DNA of 9,333 nt from Chitinophagaceae bacterium (GCA_020853515.1 JADYYU010000004.1:1-9333); one strand, 5' to 3'. Shown: positions 1-6,746, counted from the first letter of the stretch. The notes: a model not told the origin generated them from the letters alone. Translations and numbers: made by a program.

Positions 1-1606
1 CCATAAAAAACTCATACAGGTTATGGATTTCCATACCCACAAAAACCGGATTGGAAGCCGCAATATTGTTATCTTCCAGCAATTTAATTTGTTCAGGCGT
101 GGCTGTAATTGTTTTATTTAAAAGGGCCTGCAGGTCAATACCCAGCTCCTGGGCTTTTTTAAATTTGTCGCCGGTGGCCGGTATCAAAGCGCCCAAAGAG
201 CCTGCCAGTGCATAACCTGCCGCATTTGACAAAAAGAACACACCAAACAATAACGATGCAAAACGTTTAGGTGATAGTTTACCCACCAGAGAAAGGCCGA
301 TAGGCGACAAACACAATTCAGCGAAAGTTTGGATCAGATACAGCAATATCAGCCACTTGATGGCCAACAGACCGCTATTCCCCAGATCCTTTACATTATT
401 GGCGATAATAAAATAACTCACCGCGATGAGGGCCAGACCGATTGATTGTTTAACGGTAGACAAGGGTTCTTTGCCTTTGGCTCTTAATTTATCCCACAAA
501 ATACTGAATGGAAAAGCAAATGCAAATACGAATACCCCGTTAAATATCTGTACCATAGAAGGCGGCATATTCCAGCCAAAGAAATTACGATCCGTTTGAT
601 TGTCTGCTATGAAAGTCAAAGATGAACCGGCCTGCTCAAAGGCAGCCCAGAAAAATATAATAAAAAATCCTACGATATAAATCACCAATATACGCTGCAG
701 CTCAACTTTAGTTAGTGAGCTGTCTGAAATAATCAGACCTGCCAGGGTGAGTCCAAGCGAGTAAATAATCGGATAGATAATCGTTTTAACCGGATTAGTA
801 CCTGCCAGCAAATATCTGAATACAAAAAACAACACCACAAACGCCACAACCGCCAGTATCAGTGATTTTGTTGAAAAAACCGCCTTTTGTGCTTCCCCTT
901 CTTCATACATAGAAGCATCATTATGTTTTGGAAGTCCGCCCAGTGGTTTACCCTCCGGCGTCACCACATATTTGTTTTTGAGGGCATAAAACACCATAGT
1001 GCCCAATACCATGGCGATTGAAGCAGCCAGAAAGCCCCATTTGAACGCGTGTACGTCCCGGATGCCACCAACGTCCTTTACATCTCCCACCAGCGGACAG
1101 ATCAGTTGACCCAGAAAAGCCCCCAGATTGATCCCCATATAAAAGATAGTGAAGGCCGTATCCAGTTTACTTTTTTCCTGTTTAGGATACAAACTGCCTA
1201 CCATACTTGAAATATTGGGCTTAAAAAATCCGTTGCCAAAAATGATGATAGCCAGTGCAGTCCACATCAGCGTATTAGCCAGACTCAAATTTGAACCAAA
1301 CACGCTGGCACTGAAGAACAGACACATCTGTCCGATAGCCATCATCAGGCCTCCCAGTAAAATACAATTGCGGTTACCAAAAAAACGGTCGGCCACAAAA
1401 CCACCCAGCATGGGGGTCAGATAACAAAGTCCGAGAAAACCACCATAGATGAGTGACGCGTCGGCTTCTTTCATCAAAAGCGCGTTTACCATAAATAAAG
1501 TCAGGATGGCCCGCATACCATAAAAATTAAACCGCTCCCACATTTCTGTGCCGAATAATACCCATAACCCTTTAGGATGGCCTTTTTGTACTTCTATATT
1601 TTCCAT
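1..1606 (-). CDS. POT/PTR-family proton-coupled peptide transporter (C-terminus cut by window edge)
   Basis: Inner-membrane symporter predicted to import di- and tripeptides with protons. Read on the minus strand from the ATG at 1606-1604, the frame stays open for 535 codons to the left edge, so the end of the gene is missing. The family's functional residues are all visible. The helix 1 ExxER motif is E21-M-W-E24-R25, followed by R32. The helix 4 lysine lies in GNGFFKPNIS (K129), and the PTR2 signature FYMGINLGAF spans about 155-164. The helix 7 motif FEQAGSS has E324, and the helix 10 glutamate is E430 in FAELCLSP. Residues about 195-230 form a hydrophilic loop. Residues about 470-530 form a long polar segment before the final helix, as I recall for Bacteroidota members. 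The family is confident; peptide specificity is inferred. The gene is transcribed away from psd. Confidence 0.93.
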   Translation of the reverse strand, partial: MENIEVQKGHPKGLWVLFGTEMWERFNFYGMRAILTLFMVNALLMKEADASLIYGGFLGLCYLTPMLGGFVADRFFGNRNCILLGGLMMAIGQMCLFFSASVFGSNLSLANTLMWTALAIIIFGNGFFKPNISSMVGSLYPKQEKSKLDTAFTIFYMGINLGAFLGQLICPLVGDVKDVGGIRDVHAFKWGFLAASIAMVLGTMVFYALKNKYVVTPEGKPLGGLPKHNDASMYEEGEAQKAVFSTKSLILAVVAFVVLFFVFRYLLAGTNPVKTIIYPIIYSLGLTLAGLIISDSSLTKVELQRILVIYIVGFFIIFFWAAFEQAGSSLTFIADNQTDRNFFGWNMPPSMVQIFNGVFVFAFAFPFSILWDKLRAKGKEPLSTVKQSIGLALIAVSYFIIANNVKDLGNSGLLAIKWLILLYLIQTFAELCLSPIGLSLVGKLSPKRFASLLFGVFFLSNAAGYALAGSLGALIPATGDKFKKAQELGIDLQALLNKTITATPEQIKLLEDNNIAASNPVFVGMEIHNLYEFFM

Positions 1607-1623
1607 ATTGTATTTTTAATCCA

Positions 1624-1631
1624 CCAAAGTA
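1624..1631 (-). promoter_or_regulatory. Candidate promoter -7 box for the peptide transporter
   Basis: On the minus strand the sequence reads TACTTTGG, ending 17 nt before the transporter ATG. It resembles the Bacteroidota -7 element TAnnTTTG with one spacer base missing. No clear TTTG -33 element sits about 20 nt upstream, although that stretch is T-rich. The call rests mainly on position and is weak. Confidence 0.3.
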
Positions 1632-1680
1632 GTATTTTTTTTCGAATAGAAAAATTATTGCCCTTTTTTAAATGAGAATA

Positions 1681-1706
1681 GTTGGTCACTTCAAAACAGT
1701 GGCAAC
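1681..1706. repeat. Imperfect inverted repeat / hairpin upstream of the transporter
   Basis: GTTG at 1681-1684 pairs with CAAC at 1703-1706, and CACT at 1687-1690 pairs with AGTG at 1698-1701. A T-G wobble (1686/1702) and one bulged G (1685) join the two stems around a 7-nt loop. It lies about 75 nt upstream of the transporter start and 190 nt upstream of psd. Neither strand shows a T-run directly after it, so it is not a standard terminator. An operator or RNA element is possible, and so is chance. Confidence 0.35.
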
Positions 1707-1871
1707 CATGTGCGTACTATAAAACAATGTATCATAAACCTCTGCCCGGCGCGTACGATGAAAGTTTTTAGCTGATGACCATTGAGCAACCTCCATTCAT
1801 GTGCCCCTGTTACGAGGATGATCAAAAACAGGCAGCCCCAAAAATACAGCGCAACATTAAACTGAAAACCT

Positions 1872-1879
1872 TATTTTCG
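1872..1879 (+). promoter_or_regulatory. Candidate promoter -7 box for psd
   Basis: TATTTTCG matches the Bacteroidota TAnnTTTG consensus except for one base and ends 17 nt before the psd ATG. This would give a leader of roughly a dozen nucleotides. No good TTTG -33 box was seen at the expected distance, so confidence is low. Confidence 0.35.
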
Positions 1880-1896
1880 CGCACTAAACTAATCAA

Positions 1897-2550
1897 ATGA
1901 GTATTCACAAAGAGGGTCATATGTATTGTGTGGTGGCCACCGTACTGTATGCCATCGTTATCTGGCTTTGTCTCACATTTTTACCCGGCTTTCTGTCTTA
2001 TCCGCTGATGTTTATCACAGGACTATTATGGTTTTGGGTATTTTGGTTTTTCCGCATACCGGCCCGTACCTTTACACAGGGCGAGCAACTGCTGATCTCG
2101 CCCTGCGATGGCAAAGTGGTGGTGATCGAAGAAACCCATGAAGGTGAATATTTTAAAGATCAAAGAATTCAGGTGTCTATTTTTATGTCGCCCCTGAATG
2201 TACATGTAAACCGCTACCCTTTGAGTGGCACTGTTCAATATGCCCGTTACCATAAAGGCAAATACCTAGTGGCCTGGCATCCGAAGTCGAGCACCGAAAA
2301 CGAGCGTACCACGATCGTGGTAAAAAGTTCAAAGGCTGAGATCCTGATCAGGCAAATAGCCGGTGCTGTTGCCAGACGTATTGTGATGTATTCGAAAGAA
2401 GGCGATGCTGCTACACAAAATGCCGAGCTGGGATTTATCAAATTCGGATCACGGGTAGATCTGTTTTTGCCGCCAGGTACCAAGATCAATGCAAAGATCG
2501 GCGATGTGGTACAAGGCGGAATTGATGTAATAGCCACACTCAATGTTTAA
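1897..2550 (+). CDS. psd: Phosphatidylserine decarboxylase proenzyme, short PSD-A-like form
   Basis: Converts phosphatidylserine to phosphatidylethanolamine at the inner membrane. The 217-residue proenzyme has two hydrophobic segments (about 10-30 and 34-52). The soluble domain then opens with SPCDGKV (D71) and continues with MSPLNVHVNR (H103) and the ENER substrate-site motif (134-137). The self-cleavage site is G184-S185 in KFGSRVDLFLP. By family knowledge, S185 becomes the pyruvoyl cofactor of a small alpha chain of about 33 residues, and D71-H103-S185 correspond to the self-processing triad. The start at 1897 is preferred because related proteins begin M-x-IHKEG. A second in-frame ATG at 1921 follows GAGGG, but starting there would remove this conserved N-terminus. 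ybeY follows after 11 nt and is probably cotranscribed. Confidence 0.95.
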   Translation: MSIHKEGHMYCVVATVLYAIVIWLCLTFLPGFLSYPLMFITGLLWFWVFWFFRIPARTFTQGEQLLISPCDGKVVVIEETHEGEYFKDQRIQVSIFMSPLNVHVNRYPLSGTVQYARYHKGKYLVAWHPKSSTENERTTIVVKSSKAEILIRQIAGAVARRIVMYSKEGDAATQNAELGFIKFGSRVDLFLPPGTKINAKIGDVVQGGIDVIATLNV

Positions 2551-2561
2551 TAGACGGACAG

Positions 2562-3026
2562 ATGAAAACAGGATCACGTTGCCGGTTTACCGATCATCAA
2601 AGTATTTCAAAATTGCAAAACAAGCGGCTATTGGGTGCGTTTGTGAATGCCATGGTGCTGCATTATACTGCTAAAGAAAACAGACTGCAGTATATTTTCG
2701 TGAACGATAACTTCCTGCATCAAATGAATCTGCAATATCTTCAGCATGACACTTACACCGATATTATCACCTTTGATTTAAGCGAAAAGGGCTCAACGCT
2801 GATCGACAGTGAAATTTATATCAGTACAGACCGCGTGTTTGAAAATGCCTCCCTGCTGAAAGTACCTTACATGGATGAATTATTCCGGGTAATCATTCAC
2901 GGAGCCCTTCATTTATGCGGCTTTAAGGATAAAACAACAGCGCAGCAAATGCAGATGCGTGCGCTGGAAAGTGAATGGCTGGAAAAATATTTAACATCGC
3001 AGAAAGACAAGCACACATTTATTTAA
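2562..3026 (+). CDS. ybeY: Endoribonuclease YbeY, rRNA maturation factor
   Basis: Metal-dependent single-strand endoribonuclease needed for 16S rRNA 3'-end maturation and late 70S ribosome quality control in the cytoplasm. The protein has 154 residues, the normal family size. The core motif HDTYTDIITFD (62-72) precedes the SEIYIS strand (83-88) and the metal site HGALHLCGFKDK. In that site H113 and H117 are the two conserved zinc-ligand histidines, and D123 stands where many bacteria have a third histidine. The aspartate form is common in Bacteroidota as I recall, so it is not a defect. The polar C-terminal tail (about 140-154) is variable in the family. The gene starts 11 nt after psd ends, which suggests one transcript. 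There is no strong ribosome-binding site, only GGA about 4-6 nt before the ATG. Confidence 0.94.
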   Translation: MKTGSRCRFTDHQSISKLQNKRLLGAFVNAMVLHYTAKENRLQYIFVNDNFLHQMNLQYLQHDTYTDIITFDLSEKGSTLIDSEIYISTDRVFENASLLKVPYMDELFRVIIHGALHLCGFKDKTTAQQMQMRALESEWLEKYLTSQKDKHTFI

Positions 3027-3157
3027 TGTACTTTAGCCTCCATTATCTAAGCGAAAGCCGGCAATCAAAAACAGTCAGCCAAACGCTCAACTGATTGAAC
3101 ACAAAAAGCGTCCATAGATAGCAGAAAGCTGAATGAAAAAAAACGAACCCACACTCT

Positions 3158-4240
3158 ATGAGTTTAAAAAATAATTATGTAGCCATCATGGCAGGCGGCA
3201 TCGGCAGCCGGTTTTGGCCGGAAAGCAGAAATGAGCACCCGAAACAATTTTTAGATATTTTAGGAACCGGCAAGTCGCTCATTCAATGGACCTACGAACG
3301 TTTTAAAAATATTTGTCCCAAGGAAAATATTTTTATCATCACCAACGAGCATTATATACCTACCCTCAAGCATCAGTTGCCTGAAATTACCGATCAGAAT
3401 ATATTGAGTGAACCATCCAGAAAAAATACAGCTCCCTGTGCGGCCTACATTGCTCACAAATTGCTGGCTCTGAACCCGGAAGCCAATATCATCATGAGCC
3501 CTGCGGATCATCTGATTTTTGACGAACGTAAATTTGAACGGGATATCATTAATTCACTTGATTTTGTCAGCAAAAATGAGGTGTTGGTAACCCTGGGTAT
3601 AAAACCCACCCGGCCTGACACAGGCTATGGATATATCCAATATGACACAGGTAAAAGTATGGACAGTTTTTATCAGGTAAAAACTTTTACTGAAAAACCC
3701 TCGCACGAACTGGCAGAAACCTTTGTACGCAGCGGCGACTTCTTATGGAATGCAGGTATTTTTGTCTGGAATGTGAAAACAATTATCCGGGAACTGAATC
3801 TGTACCTGCCCGAAATGAATGAAGTGTTTCAGCAGGTAACTACCTATAATCAGCCAAATGAATATGCTGATATCGAAAAAGTGTACTCACAATGCACTAA
3901 TATTTCGATCGATTATGGGATTATGGAAAAAGCCAAAAAAGTTTATGTGATCCCTTCCTACTTTGGCTGGTGCGATCTGGGCACCTGGAACAGCGCCTAT
4001 GATAATTCAGAAAAAGATTATCTGGGTAATGCAGTGTACGGAAAAAATGTGATGATCATAGATGCTTCGCAATGTATGGTAAAAGCCCCCGAAAACAAAC
4101 TGATGGTGCTGCAGGGGCTGGAGAATTTTATAGTGATTGATACGGATGATGTGCTGCTGATTTGTGAACGCAACCGCGAGCAGCAAATCAAGGATTATGT
4201 GGCGGAAGTCCGCAGAAATAAAGGCGATAAGTTTTTATAA
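3158..4240 (+). CDS. manC: Mannose-1-phosphate guanylyltransferase (GDP-mannose pyrophosphorylase), single domain
   Basis: Makes GDP-mannose from mannose-1-phosphate and GTP in the cytoplasm, feeding mannose and usually fucose or rhamnose into surface glycans. The 360-residue protein is one nucleotidyltransferase domain. It has the GTP-binding signature AGGIGSRFWPESR (12-24) with PKQF (28-31), EPSRKNTAP (85-93), SPADH (114-118), DTGYGYI (about 154-160), TFTEKP (about 174-179), WNAGIF, SIDYGIMEK and GWCDLGTW. It lacks the C-terminal phosphomannose isomerase domain of the fused (about 480-residue) ManC/AlgA type, so isomerase activity must come from elsewhere. No GDP-mannose dehydratase or glycosyltransferase lies beside it. 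The upstream gap is 131 nt with no clear promoter. The gene 31 nt downstream may be cotranscribed. Confidence 0.94.
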   Translation: MSLKNNYVAIMAGGIGSRFWPESRNEHPKQFLDILGTGKSLIQWTYERFKNICPKENIFIITNEHYIPTLKHQLPEITDQNILSEPSRKNTAPCAAYIAHKLLALNPEANIIMSPADHLIFDERKFERDIINSLDFVSKNEVLVTLGIKPTRPDTGYGYIQYDTGKSMDSFYQVKTFTEKPSHELAETFVRSGDFLWNAGIFVWNVKTIIRELNLYLPEMNEVFQQVTTYNQPNEYADIEKVYSQCTNISIDYGIMEKAKKVYVIPSYFGWCDLGTWNSAYDNSEKDYLGNAVYGKNVMIIDASQCMVKAPENKLMVLQGLENFIVIDTDDVLLICERNREQQIKDYVAEVRRNKGDKFL

Positions 4241-4271
4241 TATTTTACTCAGGCAAATCGTTTTAACAGGT

Positions 4272-4955
4272 ATGAAAACTCAATCCATTTTTTTATTGCT
4301 TTTTTTGTTGTTTTCAGGCCCTGTGTTTTGTCAGCCAACCCATGGCGTCACTTTTCAGCTTGGCCTCATCAATAATTTGTATAAGTCGGATGTGCCCAAT
4401 GTAAAAAATAACACCACCCATTTTCTACCCTCTTATGCCTTTGAATACGGCAAGTACAGCGAAAATCTCTTTTGGGGCGGCATTGGTCTGGGTATCAGCA
4501 TTCGCAATATTCCTTTTTACAAATATTTCAACGGCAATACCATCGGAGTACAAACACCTGAATTCTGGCTTAAATTTAAAACCGGTTTTCACATTCACCA
4601 TGACTTTATGACCCACCTGCCTTTTATTGCGCTTGGCATTGGCAAATACGGTGAGACTGAACCATTTTATAAAAATCAAAATGGCATGAGCTATACCAAC
4701 GTGGGGAATTATAAAAACTTCAATCTTCAAAATGTGCTGCCTTTTATGGAAGCCGGTACTACGCTGATTAATTCGACTTTTACTGAAAATAAACGCAGCA
4801 TTTTTCTCACCTTTAGCTTCAGGTATTATCCCCTGCCGGTGTTTAAAAGCAAAACCGATATTGAGTACGAACCTGGCGAAACCGTCAGCATTCAATATCA
4901 CCTGATTGAATTTAATATTATTGCAGGGATTCAGAAAAATCTGCGAAGGAATTAA
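4272..4955 (+). CDS. Secreted protein of unknown function, probable outer-membrane beta-barrel
   Basis: I do not recognise a specific family. The 227-residue product begins with a clear signal peptide: K2, a leucine/phenylalanine-rich core (about 6-14) and a likely signal peptidase I cut after PVFC20, leaving Gln21. The cysteine is not in a lipobox because phenylalanine precedes it, so a lipoprotein is unlikely. The rest is rich in aromatics and glycine, with alternating hydrophobic stretches (FWGGIGLGISI, FIALGIGKYG, IFLTFSFRYYPL, HLIEFNIIAGIQ) that suggest transmembrane beta strands in the outer membrane. The start at 4272 is chosen over an in-frame ATG at 4164, because the longer form overlaps manC and puts 36 residues ahead of the signal peptide. 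It follows manC by 31 nt and converges on arfB. Confidence 0.8.
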   Translation: MKTQSIFLLLFLLFSGPVFCQPTHGVTFQLGLINNLYKSDVPNVKNNTTHFLPSYAFEYGKYSENLFWGGIGLGISIRNIPFYKYFNGNTIGVQTPEFWLKFKTGFHIHHDFMTHLPFIALGIGKYGETEPFYKNQNGMSYTNVGNYKNFNLQNVLPFMEAGTTLINSTFTENKRSIFLTFSFRYYPLPVFKSKTDIEYEPGETVSIQYHLIEFNIIAGIQKNLRRN

Positions 4956-5009
4956 ACCATCTAGTTGATTACAAAGAGTATCACAATTCAAAAAATATTA
5001 CGCCTTCAG

Positions 5010-5411
5010 TTACGACGGCATCACTTTTTTTCTCAGACTTTTCACTTCTCCTCTTTTCTTTTTCCCTTGCAATCTGTTTTCCTTCACTGACCTTGGTATT
5101 TTTGTCGGCTTACGCTCCGCTTTTGTGTGCAGCGCCTTTTCTACGATCTGATATAGTTTTTGTATAGCCGTTTCCTTATTGGCTAATTGGCTGCGATCTT
5201 CACTGCATTTGACAATGACTACACCATCTTTTGATATTCTGTTAGACAATTTTTCTTTCAGCAACAACTTTTGCTCATCTGAAAATACCAGGCTAGCCTC
5301 GATTTGCCATCTCGCTTCCACCTGCGTTTCTACTTTGTTTACATTCTGGCCGCCTTTGCCACCACTGCGGGAGGTCCGTATCTCTATTTCGGCTGTGAGA
5401 TCAAAATTCAT
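5010..5411 (-). CDS. arfB: Alternative ribosome-rescue factor B, peptidyl-tRNA hydrolase (YaeJ family)
   Basis: Releases nascent chains from ribosomes stalled without a stop codon in the A site. The catalytic GGQ (residues 20-22) sits in RSGGKGGQNVNKVET, the class I release-factor signature, without any codon-recognition domain. The 133-residue length fits the family (E. coli ArfB has 140). The C-terminus is strongly basic (KAERKPTKIPRS through KKKRGEVKSLRKK), matching the tail that enters the empty mRNA channel in known ArfB structures. It could also be called ICT1-like, with the same role. The gene diverges from dtd across 55 nt and converges on the secreted-protein gene with a 54-nt gap, in which I see no clear terminator hairpin. 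Confidence 0.93.
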   Translation of the reverse strand: MNFDLTAEIEIRTSRSGGKGGQNVNKVETQVEARWQIEASLVFSDEQKLLLKEKLSNRISKDGVVIVKCSEDRSQLANKETAIQKLYQIVEKALHTKAERKPTKIPRSVKENRLQGKKKRGEVKSLRKKVMPS

Positions 5412-5466
5412 TATTTATGTCTTAATTTGTGCTACAATATTTATTATCAAACAAAATTAAGCAATA
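5412..5466. promoter_or_regulatory. AT-rich divergent promoter region between arfB and dtd
   Basis: This 55-nt, very AT-rich spacer must hold the start signals for arfB and probably for dtd. On the plus strand TTAATTTG at 5422-5429 matches the Bacteroidota -7 consensus TAnnTTTG at all but one fixed position, giving dtd a leader of about 30 nt. On the minus strand a TTTG (5448-5451) could act as a -33 box for arfB, but no matching -7 element was found. It is too short to contain anything else. Confidence 0.4.
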
Positions 5467-5919
5467 ATGCGTGCCGTGATTCAAAGAGTTTCTCATGCCT
5501 CTGTTCGTATTGATGAAAAAGAATGTGCGGCCATTGGTTCTGGTCTGCTGGTGCTGTTGGGCATAGAGGAAAACGATCAGGAAGAAGATATCCAATGGCT
5601 GAGTGCCAAGATTGCCAATCTGCGTATCTTTCAGGATGAATCAGGACTCATGAACCGGGCTTTGCATGAAACAGCCGGCGACATTCTGTTGATCAGTCAG
5701 TTTACTTTATTTGCGTCCACCAAAAAAGGAAATCGTCCTTCATTCCTACGCTCCGCAAAACCGGTAACGGCTAGTCCGCTTTATGAAAAAATGATCGCAC
5801 AACTGGAAAAAGACAGCGGACAAAAAATACAGACCGGGCGCTTCGGTGCGGATATGCAGGTGAGTCTGTGTAATGACGGCCCCGTCACCATCATGATTGA
5901 CAGTAAAAACAAAGAATAA
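5467..5919 (+). CDS. dtd: D-aminoacyl-tRNA deacylase
   Basis: Hydrolyses D-amino acids, and in known enzymes also glycine on tRNA-Ala, from mischarged tRNAs, keeping them out of translation. The protein is 150 residues, a normal length for this dimeric cytoplasmic enzyme. It starts with the typical MRAVIQRVSHASVRID. The active-site motif SQFTLFA spans 77-83 and KKGNRPSF spans 86-93. The cross-subunit Gly-cisPro motif is G138-P139 in NDGPVTIMID. All signature positions are intact. The next gene, a MazG-type pyrophosphohydrolase, begins 3 nt after the stop, so the two are almost certainly cotranscribed. arfB, another translation-quality gene, is divergent. No Shine-Dalgarno site is present; the upstream bases are A-rich. 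Confidence 0.96.
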   Translation: MRAVIQRVSHASVRIDEKECAAIGSGLLVLLGIEENDQEEDIQWLSAKIANLRIFQDESGLMNRALHETAGDILLISQFTLFASTKKGNRPSFLRSAKPVTASPLYEKMIAQLEKDSGQKIQTGRFGADMQVSLCNDGPVTIMIDSKNKE

Positions 5920-5922
5920 AAT

Positions 5923-6252
5923 ATGCAGCTCAACGAATTACAACAGCAGGTGGATGATTGGATCAAAACACATGGCGTAAAATATTTTGCACCGCTCACC
6001 AACCTGGGCATTTTGATGGAAGAAGTGGGCGAAGTGTCGCGCATTATGGTGAGGGAATACGGCGAACAAAGTAAAAAGCAAAGTGACGAAGACAAAAACC
6101 TCGGTGATGAACTTGCAGATGTGCTGTGGGTATTAACGGCTATCGCCAATCAGTGCGGTGTAAACCTTGAAGAGGCCGTACAAAAAAACATGCTCAAAAA
6201 GACAAAGCGTGATGCTGAAAGACATCGCCAAAATAAAAAACTGCAGGAGTAA
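5923..6252 (+). CDS. MazG-like nucleotide pyrophosphohydrolase
   Basis: Small all-helical NTP pyrophosphohydrolase, predicted to convert (deoxy)nucleoside triphosphates to monophosphates and pyrophosphate and to remove unwanted nucleotides. The 109-residue protein has one MazG domain with the metal-binding motif EExxE (E33, E34, E37 in MEEVGEV) followed by ExxD (E63, D66 in GDELADVLW). Full MazG has two such domains, so this is the short form, which normally works as a dimer or tetramer. The C-terminus is basic (KKTKRDAERHRQNKK). Substrate cannot be told from sequence. dtd lies 3 nt upstream. From memory, dtd followed by such a protein also occurs in Bacteroides; that is not checked here. Confidence 0.9.
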   Translation: MQLNELQQQVDDWIKTHGVKYFAPLTNLGILMEEVGEVSRIMVREYGEQSKKQSDEDKNLGDELADVLWVLTAIANQCGVNLEEAVQKNMLKKTKRDAERHRQNKKLQE

Positions 6253-6294
6253 GACCTGGCTGTTTGTTAATGAAGTGTAATATACCATTCTTAT

Positions 6295-6316
6295 ACTTTC
6301 AATATTTTCTGAAAGT
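6295..6316. repeat. Perfect 7-bp inverted repeat over the promoter of the membrane gene pair
   Basis: ACTTTCA at 6295-6301 and its exact complement TGAAAGT at 6310-6316 are separated by 8 AT-rich bases. The dyad overlaps the candidate -33 box (6297-6300) and fills much of the gap to the -7 box, a position typical of a repressor operator. As RNA the hairpin would be A/U-rich and weak, and no T-run follows it, so a terminator for the upstream operon is less likely. Confidence 0.45.
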
Positions 6317-6328
6317 TTAGTATCTTTA
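6297..6328 (+). promoter_or_regulatory. Candidate promoter of the membrane protein / DCC gene pair
   Basis: TATCTTTA at 6321-6328 matches the Bacteroidota -7 box TAnnTTTG at all but the last base. A TTTC at 6297-6300, one base off the -33 TTTG, lies 20 nt upstream of it, within the usual spacing. The box ends 19 nt before the start codon at 6348, implying a short leader. This is the best-supported promoter in the window. Confidence 0.55.
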
Positions 6329-6347
6329 CGTCACAAAACAGACTATC

Positions 6348-6746
6348 ATGAAACCAGACTTCAGAAAATATAAAACAGTGGACCTGCTGATTCAGACTAC
6401 CATCTTTGCCGTATCCATTTTGTGGTCGCTCACTTACGGAAAATTCCAGCGCTTGAACATGATGCCGCTGCTGATCACCGGGATCGCCATTGCTCAAATG
6501 AGCAGCTTTTTTATACACCGCCGTCACTTTAAGCAAACCAGCAAGTCACGGGCGAGACGTTTGTATAAAACTATACTGATCATTCATCATCTGCTGATAC
6601 TCCCTTCTGCATTTGCATTATTCTACCCCCTGCTGCTTACCTGCGCCATTTTGTGTGTGCTTTACTACGGCATTACCCTGAGCGACTATATACAAATGAA
6701 ATACCTGGCAGAGACAGCACCGGAGATGTCATCAACTGAAATATGA
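6348..6746 (+). CDS. Four-helix integral membrane protein of unknown function
   Basis: I do not recognise this 132-residue protein. It is predicted to span the inner membrane four times, at about 13-29, 39-56, 75-92 and 94-112. A strongly basic loop (HRRHFKQTSKSRARRLYK, about 57-74) between helices 2 and 3 should face the cytoplasm. By the positive-inside rule this puts both termini in the cytoplasm as well. There is no cysteine pair or catalytic-looking motif; H80-H81 in helix 3 and D113 at the end of helix 4 are the notable polar residues. The stop codon overlaps the next start as ATGA (6743-6746), so the two proteins are translationally coupled and probably act together. It has its own candidate promoter just upstream, separating it from the dtd operon. 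Confidence 0.85.
   Translation: MKPDFRKYKTVDLLIQTTIFAVSILWSLTYGKFQRLNMMPLLITGIAIAQMSSFFIHRRHFKQTSKSRARRLYKTILIIHHLLILPSAFALFYPLLLTCAILCVLYYGITLSDYIQMKYLAETAPEMSSTEI

Larger units (their letters stand above)
1607..1896. other. Divergent intergenic region between the peptide transporter and psd
   Basis: This 290-nt gap separates two divergent genes and must hold both of their promoters. No convincing gene is present. The longest plus-strand reading frame noticed is a 14-codon one at 1727-1771, which is probably chance. Visible structure consists of an imperfect hairpin at 1681-1706, a loose inverted repeat CCTGTT/AACAGG at 1806-1811 and 1827-1832, and candidate -7 boxes near each start. No tRNA-like cloverleaf or known riboswitch core was recognised by eye. 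Confidence 0.6.

Noticed and set aside
1149..1424. A 91-codon plus-strand open frame inside the peptide transporter
   Set aside because: The minus strand encodes conserved transporter motifs throughout this stretch, and the plus product has no recognisable features.
1921..1923. Alternative psd start with a GAGGG just upstream
   Set aside because: It would drop the conserved IHKEG N-terminus. The purine run is simply the KEG coding sequence.
3027..3060. TACTTTAG-like sequence just after ybeY as a manC promoter
   Set aside because: It lies about 120 nt from the manC start, has no -33 partner that I could see, and such AT-rich matches are common by chance.
4164..4271. In-frame N-terminal extension of the secreted protein starting at 4164
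   Set aside because: It overlaps manC coding sequence and would bury the signal peptide behind 36 residues. The ATG at 4272 gives a normal secreted protein.
4323..4334. Possible lipoprotein cysteine in the signal peptide of the secreted protein
   Set aside because: Residues before the cysteine are P-V-F, which do not fit a lipobox. Signal peptidase I cleavage before Gln21 is more likely.
4425..4991. A 188-codon open frame on the minus strand opposite the secreted-protein gene
   Set aside because: The plus strand frame has a clean signal peptide and strand-like periodicity. The minus product shows no recognisable domain and is best explained as a shadow of it.
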